Of a stretch of DNA of 21,822 nucleotides, positions 16,954 through 21,822 are shown in pieces. The stretch is from positions 1 to 21,822 of the forward strand of contig DASTQX010000140.1 of assembly GCA_035761505.1 (NCBI GenBank). The letters are read 5' to 3'. The DNA comes from JAIVJM01 sp035761505 (GTDB taxonomy: Bacteria; Acidobacteriota; Blastocatellia; Pyrinomonadales; Pyrinomonadaceae). The notes beneath the pieces were generated by a model that was given only the letters and a program-made list of their open reading frames with translations, searched no databases and was not told the DNA's origin. Numbering within the stretch: position 1 is the first letter of the stretch; the number at the start of each line of letters is the position of its first letter. A program made the position numbers and the translations under genes.

Positions 16954-17814
16954 GTGTTCGAGTTTTTTAGAAGCCTCGTCCAGCTCGTGGCCCCGATTTT
17001 TGTGGTTTCCACGATGCTGAACGTCGGTCTGACGCAGAAGTTGTCAGACATCATCGGGCATCTGAAGAACTATCCCTTCGTCATCAAGATACTCGCCGCC
17101 AACTTCGTCGTCGCGCCTCTCCTGATGATTGCCGCCCTGTATCTCGCGCCGTTCGACCCGGCGCTCAAGGCCGGGCTGCTGATCTTCAGCCTGTGCGCCG
17201 GCGCGCCGTTCCTCATCAAGCTGACGCAGGCGGCGGAGCATAACGTGGCGCTCGGAGCGGCGGTGATGATGCTTCTGATGGTGGTAACGGTCGTCTATAC
17301 GCCGATCGTGCTGCCGCTGGTGTTGTCCGGCATCAGCGTGGACGCCGGGGCGGTTGCCAAAGCGCTGTTGCTGCAATTACTCCTGCCGATTGCCGCCGGG
17401 ATGCTGGCCGCTCAACTTCTCCCTGACCTTGCGAGAAAGGCGCAGCCGTGGGTCGGATGGTTGGGCAACGTCACTCTGTACGTTCTGGTCGGCGCAACCT
17501 TGATCGGCTACTTCCCCAACATGATCGCCATCGTCGGAACGGGCGCGATTCTCGTCGGTCTGGCGTTCGTCGCCGCCGCGTTCGGCGTCGGCTACCTTGC
17601 GGGCGCGGGGAAGGATCATCTTGAGGACGTGGGCGGGCTCGGCACGGCGCAACGCAACACCGCCGCCGGAGTAATCATCGCTACCCAAAACTTCGGCGAC
17701 CACCCGAACGTCCTGGTGATGATAACGCTCGCCAATACGCTCGGCATCGTGATGCTTTTATTGATCGCCAAAAGGCTCAGCCGCGATCACAAGATTACCG
17801 TTCGGACGGTCTGA
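16954..17814 (+). CDS. BASS-family (bile acid:Na+ symporter-like) transporter
   Basis: This 286-residue membrane protein has about nine hydrophobic segments. Family features are the N-terminal FVVSTMLNVGLTQKLSDII, the loop LKAGLLIFSLCAGAPFLIKL, and the crossover motif GLGTAQRNTAAGVIIATQNF (about 227-246), followed by NVLVMITLANTLGIVMLLL. BASS proteins import organic anions such as sulfated steroids, pantoate or pyruvate, often with Na+; the substrate here is not evident. GTG 16954 has AAGGAG 7 nt upstream. It is the last gene of the catalase operon and is followed by strong hairpins. The Na+ gradient it may use could be set by Mrp. Confidence 0.82.
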   Translation: MFEFFRSLVQLVAPIFVVSTMLNVGLTQKLSDIIGHLKNYPFVIKILAANFVVAPLLMIAALYLAPFDPALKAGLLIFSLCAGAPFLIKLTQAAEHNVALGAAVMMLLMVVTVVYTPIVLPLVLSGISVDAGAVAKALLLQLLLPIAAGMLAAQLLPDLARKAQPWVGWLGNVTLYVLVGATLIGYFPNMIAIVGTGAILVGLAFVAAAFGVGYLAGAGKDHLEDVGGLGTAQRNTAAGVIIATQNFGDHPNVLVMITLANTLGIVMLLLIAKRLSRDHKITVRTV

Positions 17815-17835
17815 AAATTCCAACCGACGTGCGTC

Positions 17836-17890
17836 CGGCTCTGCCGTTACATTGTGGCCCCGCGCGACGCCGACCGCGACGGCAGAGCCG
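17836..17890 (+). terminator. 12-bp inverted repeat after the BASS gene
   Basis: CGGCTCTGCCGT (17836-17847) and ACGGCAGAGCCG (17879-17890) pair perfectly over 12 bp around a 31-nt GC-rich loop. It begins 22 nt after the BASS stop, a plausible transcript end. No T-tract follows, so a Rho-independent mechanism is doubtful. Confidence 0.45.
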
Positions 17891-17951
17891 AGACGATCCG
17901 GCGCGGATTTGGAGAATCACTTGCGTCGGCAGCGTCCGAACTCGGTTGCCG

Positions 17952-17988
17952 GTGAAGGCGAAGGATGAGAGTCGTCTTTCGCCTTCAC
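17952..17988 (+). promoter_or_regulatory. Strong 14-bp hairpin in the leader of the sulfatase gene
   Basis: GTGAAGGCGAAGGA (17952-17965) pairs with TCTTTCGCCTTCAC (17975-17988) over 14 bp with a single G-T wobble and a 9-nt loop. It lies 64 nt before the sulfatase start. No T-tract follows on either strand. It may be a leader RNA structure or an extragenic palindrome. Confidence 0.5.
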
Positions 17989-18052
17989 GAAACAGGGGAG
18001 AGGAATCACGCAACCGACCGCATGGATGCTTATTCACCGGGGAGGAGTTGAT

Positions 18053-19372
18053 ATGAGTATGGGGGAGACGAAGACCGACGCGCGGGAGAGCGTTTCGACG
18101 AGGCCGAATTTCGTGTTCATCTTGGCGGACGACCTCGGCTACGCCGACCTCCACTGCTACGGCGGCAGGGAAGAGTGTTCGCCGAATCTCGACCGCATGG
18201 CGACCGAAGGGCTGCTCTTGACGAACGGCTATGCCAACTCGTGCATCTGCTCGCCGTCCCGGTTTGCGATTATCACGGGACGATACCAGCACCGTCTGCG
18301 CGGCGGCTTTGACGAGCCGATTGGCAGCGTCTCGCCCGAACTCGGTTTGCCGCCCGAACAGCCGACGATGGCATCCTTGCTGCGCGACGCGGGTTACAGT
18401 ACCGCGCTCGTCGGGAAATGGCATCTGGGTTCGCTGCCGTGGTTCAGCCCGCTCAAAAGCGGCTACGACGAGTTTTTCGGACACCGCACCGGAGCGGTAG
18501 ATTTTTTCTCACACGTCAGCTTCGGCGGTCACGATCTTTGGGAAGGCGACGAGGAGGTATTTAAGGAGGGCTACCTGACCGACCTCATAACCGACCGGGC
18601 GGTTGATTTCGTGAAACGCCAGTCGGCGGAGAAACCGTTTCTGCTCTCCTTGCATTACAACGCGCCGCACTGGCCGTGGGAGACGCGCGACGACGAAGAA
18701 GAGTCGAAAAGAATCGGGAATAAAATCGCGCATCTCGACGGCGGCTCGGTGAAAACTTATCTGGAAATGATTCGCGTGATGGACGAAGGCATCGGGCGCG
18801 TCCTTCAGGCGCTCGACGAAACGGGAGCGAGCGAAAACACGCTCGTCGTTTTTACGAGCGACAACGGCGGCGAACGCTTCTCCGACGCCTATCCGTTGAT
18901 GGGCAAAAAGTATGACCTGCTCGAAGGCGGCATCCGTGTTCCTTACATCGTGCGCTGGCCCGCCCGTCTTCCCGCCGGTGAAACCTACGACCGTCCGGCA
19001 ATCGGGATGGATTGGATGGCGACGTTTATCGCCGCCGCCGGTGTGACGGCGCATCCCCGTTACCCGCTCGACGGCATTGATCTGTTCGGCGACGAAATCG
19101 AGCGCAATCTTTACTGGCGAATGATGTACCGCAATCAAAAGGCGGTGCGTTCGGGCGTCTGGAAATATCTTTCCATCGAAGGCAACGAGTTCCTTTACGA
19201 TCTGTCGCGCGACGAGCGCGAGCGCGCGAACATGCGTTATCGAGAGCCGGAGAAGTTCGAGGAACTGCGGCAGGCGTATGCCGAATGGGATGCGAGTCTG
19301 CCGCCGAGACCCGAAGACGCCGAGGTTCATTTAGAATACACCGCCGCAACGATGGCAAAGTCGGACGGTTAA
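18053..19372 (+). CDS. Sulfatase (formylglycine-dependent, arylsulfatase type)
   Basis: 439 residues. The sulfatase fold is shown by FVFILADDLGYADLHCYGG with metal-binding Asp26-Asp27. The modification motif is CSPSR (Cys66 to Arg70) inside ICSPSRFAIITGRY, in which Cys66 would be turned into formylglycine by a maturase encoded elsewhere. LVGKWHLGS, SLHYNAPHWPWE and VVFTSDNGGERFSD supply further active-site residues. The start at ATG 18053 is set by GGGGAGGAG. There is no signal peptide, and upstream extensions also lack one, so the enzyme seems cytoplasmic, which is less common than export. It would hydrolyse sulfate esters; the exact substrate is unknown. It lies between an organic-anion transporter and a SulP permease, which may be functionally linked. 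Confidence 0.92.
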   Translation: MSMGETKTDARESVSTRPNFVFILADDLGYADLHCYGGREECSPNLDRMATEGLLLTNGYANSCICSPSRFAIITGRYQHRLRGGFDEPIGSVSPELGLPPEQPTMASLLRDAGYSTALVGKWHLGSLPWFSPLKSGYDEFFGHRTGAVDFFSHVSFGGHDLWEGDEEVFKEGYLTDLITDRAVDFVKRQSAEKPFLLSLHYNAPHWPWETRDDEEESKRIGNKIAHLDGGSVKTYLEMIRVMDEGIGRVLQALDETGASENTLVVFTSDNGGERFSDAYPLMGKKYDLLEGGIRVPYIVRWPARLPAGETYDRPAIGMDWMATFIAAAGVTAHPRYPLDGIDLFGDEIERNLYWRMMYRNQKAVRSGVWKYLSIEGNEFLYDLSRDERERANMRYREPEKFEELRQAYAEWDASLPPRPEDAEVHLEYTAATMAKSDG

Positions 19373-19403
19373 TGCCGGGCTAAACCGCTTCTGATAGTCT
19401 TCG

Positions 19404-19439
19404 GCTGTGGGCACGTTCGCATCTCCACGCGCCCACAGC
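19404..19439 (+). terminator. 9-bp hairpin between sulfatase and sulP
   Basis: GCTGTGGGC (19404-19412) and GCCCACAGC (19431-19439) pair perfectly around an 18-nt loop, 31 nt after the sulfatase stop. Only TT follows, so it is a weak terminator or an attenuating structure between the two genes. Confidence 0.35.
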
Positions 19440-19474
19440 TTCACGACTTATGACAGGGCGGTGAGGGCGAATAA

Positions 19475-21271
19475 GTGGAGACGACGCGAACACCCGACGT
19501 AGAGCCGGAGGTCAACCAACCGGGACTACGTGAGTTGCGCGAAGCGGTGGCTAATCACCTTCGCCGGCGGCTGCCGCGTCCCGCGTCGCTCCGCGACGAC
19601 GGCATCGCCGGGTTGAACAGCGCCGTCAGCAGCGTGCCCGACGGGATGGCGAGCGGCATCCTCGTGGGCGTCAACCCGATCTACGGCCTCTACGCCTGCA
19701 TGGTGGGGCCGATTACGGGCGGCATCTTCTCCAGCACCCGGCTGATGATTATCGCCACCACCAGCGCCGCGTCGCTCTCGGCGGGGCAGGCGCTCGGCGG
19801 CCTGCAAGCCGAAGCGCGCGACAGCGCCCTCTTCCTCATGGTGGTCTTGATCGGCGCTCTTCAGATTCTGTTCGGCCTGCTGCGGACGGGCCAGTTGACG
19901 CGCTTCGTCTCTTACTCGGTGATGACCGGCTTCATCATCGGCATCGCGGTGCTGACGATACTCAGCCAGCTCCCGACCGTCACAGGCTTTGAGCCGACGG
20001 CGGGTAACAATAAAGTCACACAGACCTTCAACCTGCTATCCAATCTGGACAGCGTCAAGCCGTGGTCGCTTGCGACGGCGGTCGCCACCCTTGCGCTCGC
20101 GTTGACGTTGCCGCGCACGAGGCTCGGCAACTTCGGCAGGCTGGTAGCGATCATCGTCCCGTCCGTGCTCGCGGCGCTCCTGCGTCTGGATAGCGTGGCC
20201 GTCGTCCGCGACGTGGGCGACATCCCCAGCGGCGTCCCCGTGCCGCACCTCCCCACGTTCTCCGCCATTTCGTTCGACGTAATCACCGGGGCGCTGGCCG
20301 TCGCCGTCGTCACCCTCGTACAGGGCGCGGGGGTCAGCCAGAGCGTGCCCAACCCGGACGGCTCGCGGCGCAGCATGTCGCGCGACTTCGTCGCGCAGGG
20401 GGCGGCCAACGTCGCTTCGGGTTTCTTCCGAGGGCTGCCGGTGGGCGGCTCTTTAAGCACGACGGCATTGACCGTCATCTCAGGGGCGCGCACATACTGG
20501 GCGGCCCTGTTCGCGGGACTGTGGATGGCGCTGCTCGTCATAGTCTTCCCCGGTCTGGTGTCTTACGTGGCGATGCCCGCGCTCGGCGCGCTGCTGATCA
20601 TTGCCAGCGTCAGCACGATCAAGCCTTCGGAGGCGCTCTCAATCTGGAACACGGGCTGGCCGTCGCGTCTGGCGGGCGTCACCACTTTCCTCTCGACGCT
20701 CTTGCTGCCGATACAGGCGGCGGTCGGCATCGGGGTCGTCCTCTCGGCCCTGCTCTACGTGAACGAGTCCTCGACCGACATCTCGGTGGTCGAACTGGTG
20801 AAGCGGGACGACGGATTAATCGAAGAACATAAGGCTCCCAAGCAACTACAGTCGAACAAGGTGACGGTGCTCGACATCTACGGGCACCTCTTTTACGCGG
20901 GCGCGCGGACGCTGGCGCGGCTGCTGCCCAAGCCGCGGGACGCACGGAACCCGGTGGTCATCCTGCGCCTGCGCGGGCGGAACAACATCGGCGCGACGCT
21001 GGTTGAGGTGCTCGCCAATTATGCCGACAAGCTACAGGAGGCGAACGGGCGTTTGTATCTCACGGGAATCAGCGAGGGGGCGTATGAACAGGTAGTGCGC
21101 ACGGGCAAGCTCCGGCTGACCGGGCCGGTGCGAGCCTACGAGGCTACTCCCGTCCGTGGGCAATCAACAGAGGAGGCGGTCGCCGACGCGCGGACGTGGC
21201 TGGTCGGCAAGGGCGCGGACGCATCGTCAGGCGAGGCGTCGAGCTCGACGCGCGAAGATGAAGCCGGATAG
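19475..21271 (+). CDS. SulP-family inorganic anion permease with STAS domain
   Basis: 598 residues. A cytoplasmic N-terminus is followed by about ten to twelve membrane segments. The SulP signature appears as GIAGLNSAVSSVPDGMASGI, then GVNPIYGLYACMVGPITGGI. The conserved GLPVGGSLSTTALTVISGAR (about 324-343) corresponds to the family's ion-site half-helix region. A STAS domain occupies about 460-580 (VTVLDIYGHLFYAGARTLAR, VVILRLRGRNNIGATLVEVL). The usual Asp-Ser/Thr phosphoacceptor is replaced by NIGAT, as I recall for this subfamily. Substrates in the family are sulfate, bicarbonate or chloride; sulfate is favoured here by the neighbouring sulfatase. The GTG at 19475 has only a weak SD, so the start is less certain. 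Confidence 0.88.
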   Translation: METTRTPDVEPEVNQPGLRELREAVANHLRRRLPRPASLRDDGIAGLNSAVSSVPDGMASGILVGVNPIYGLYACMVGPITGGIFSSTRLMIIATTSAASLSAGQALGGLQAEARDSALFLMVVLIGALQILFGLLRTGQLTRFVSYSVMTGFIIGIAVLTILSQLPTVTGFEPTAGNNKVTQTFNLLSNLDSVKPWSLATAVATLALALTLPRTRLGNFGRLVAIIVPSVLAALLRLDSVAVVRDVGDIPSGVPVPHLPTFSAISFDVITGALAVAVVTLVQGAGVSQSVPNPDGSRRSMSRDFVAQGAANVASGFFRGLPVGGSLSTTALTVISGARTYWAALFAGLWMALLVIVFPGLVSYVAMPALGALLIIASVSTIKPSEALSIWNTGWPSRLAGVTTFLSTLLLPIQAAVGIGVVLSALLYVNESSTDISVVELVKRDDGLIEEHKAPKQLQSNKVTVLDIYGHLFYAGARTLARLLPKPRDARNPVVILRLRGRNNIGATLVEVLANYADKLQEANGRLYLTGISEGAYEQVVRTGKLRLTGPVRAYEATPVRGQSTEEAVADARTWLVGKGADASSGEASSSTREDEAG

Positions 21272-21346
21272 TTTCGGGCGGACGAACGGTCGGCGGCGGC
21301 GCGGGAGGCCGTCGCTTAACCTCACCTCGACGGGATGGAGAAACAG

Positions 21347-21822
21347 ATGCTTCAGGCGGTGTGGGAACAGTTTCAAGGATTGTTGGGGCTGGGACGCGAC
21401 GCGGGCGACATGGGCGCAATCCAGATGGCGCTCCGCACGGTATTCGTCTACGCCTTCACGCTGGCGATAGTGCGGCTCGGCAGCAAGCGGTTCCTCAGCA
21501 AGGCGACGGCGTTCGACGTTATCGTCGGCATCATGCTCGGCTCCGTCATGAGTCGCGCCATCACCGGAGCGGCCTCCTTCTTCCCGACGCTGATGGTGGG
21601 CGTGACGCTCATCGCCGCGCACTGGCTCATGGCGGCGCTCGCCTTTCGTTTCGATTGGTTCGGCTCTCTCGTTAAGGGGAACTCGATTCTGCTGATCGAG
21701 GACGGGAAGATTCAAGGTGACGGGATGCGGCAGGCGGGACTCTCCGAACACGATCTGAAGCAGGCTCTACGGATGCAGAATAACCACACCGACCCCGCGA
21801 AGATTCGGCGTGCCTATCTTGA
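21347..21822 (+). CDS. DUF421 (YetF-like) membrane protein, 3' end outside window
   Basis: The first ~158 residues are visible. The hydrophobic N-terminus carries the DUF421 core: VYAFTLAIVRLGSKRFLSKA, then TAFDVIVGIMLGSVMSRAIT, followed by two more helices and the start of the soluble part with KGNSILLIEDGKIQGDGMRQ and LSEHDLKQALRMQ. These match the YetF family, whose function is unknown and which often occurs in stress clusters. ATG 21347 is preferred over ATG 21335 because GGAG (21337-21340) is at proper spacing for it. It starts 75 nt after sulP, same strand. Confidence 0.85.
   Translation, partial: MLQAVWEQFQGLLGLGRDAGDMGAIQMALRTVFVYAFTLAIVRLGSKRFLSKATAFDVIVGIMLGSVMSRAITGAASFFPTLMVGVTLIAAHWLMAALAFRFDWFGSLVKGNSILLIEDGKIQGDGMRQAGLSEHDLKQALRMQNNHTDPAKIRRAYL

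Overview
This is a GC-rich bacterial window of about 22 kb with densely packed genes. No rRNA, tRNA, CRISPR array or transposase was seen. GTG starts, stress-type membrane proteins (DUF1206, HdeD, DUF421), SulP and BASS transporters and a formylglycine-type sulfatase suggest a soil or environmental bacterium. Acidobacteriota is a guess from general gene style, not something the sequence proves.

Layout. (1) 1-664, minus: an ECF-like sigma-70 factor, cut by the window edge, with tandem hairpins upstream. (2) 665-2066: a long stretch with no intact gene; it holds the last ~136 codons of a magnesium transporter (mgtE) whose 5' part is gone. (3) 2067-8052, plus: a complete seven-gene mrpABCDEFG operon for a multisubunit Na+/H+ antiporter. 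It opens with what looks like a leaderless start and has a chain of tiny ATGA-coupled ORFs between mrpC and mrpD. (4) 8158-11667, minus: a DUF1206 membrane protein, a composite pseudogene made of pieces of hdeD, a phospholipase-D family gene and mscS, and a secreted endonuclease/exonuclease/phosphatase-fold protein. (5) 11668-17814, plus: an AraC-family regulator bracketed by two inverted copies of a ~71-bp AT-rich repeat (43 bp identical), then a close-packed set of DsbA-like protein, zinc alcohol dehydrogenase, heme catalase and BASS-family transporter. (6) 17815-21822, plus: a hairpin-rich gap, a sulfatase, a SulP anion permease with STAS domain, and the start of a DUF421 membrane protein.

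How it works together (inference). The window reads as an ion, osmotic and oxidative-stress neighbourhood. Mrp would handle Na+ and alkaline stress. AraC plausibly governs the dsbA-adh-catalase-BASS set for redox and aldehyde stress. The BASS transporter, cytoplasmic-looking sulfatase and SulP permease could handle sulfated organic anions and the released sulfate. Several genes of the same theme (mgtE, mscS, hdeD, the PLD-family gene) are decayed, so this stress cluster appears to have been partly lost.

The most notable non-gene signal is the inverted repeat pair around araC, which may be either a dispersed or mobile element or a shared operator. All function calls come from reading motifs by eye; no database search was run.
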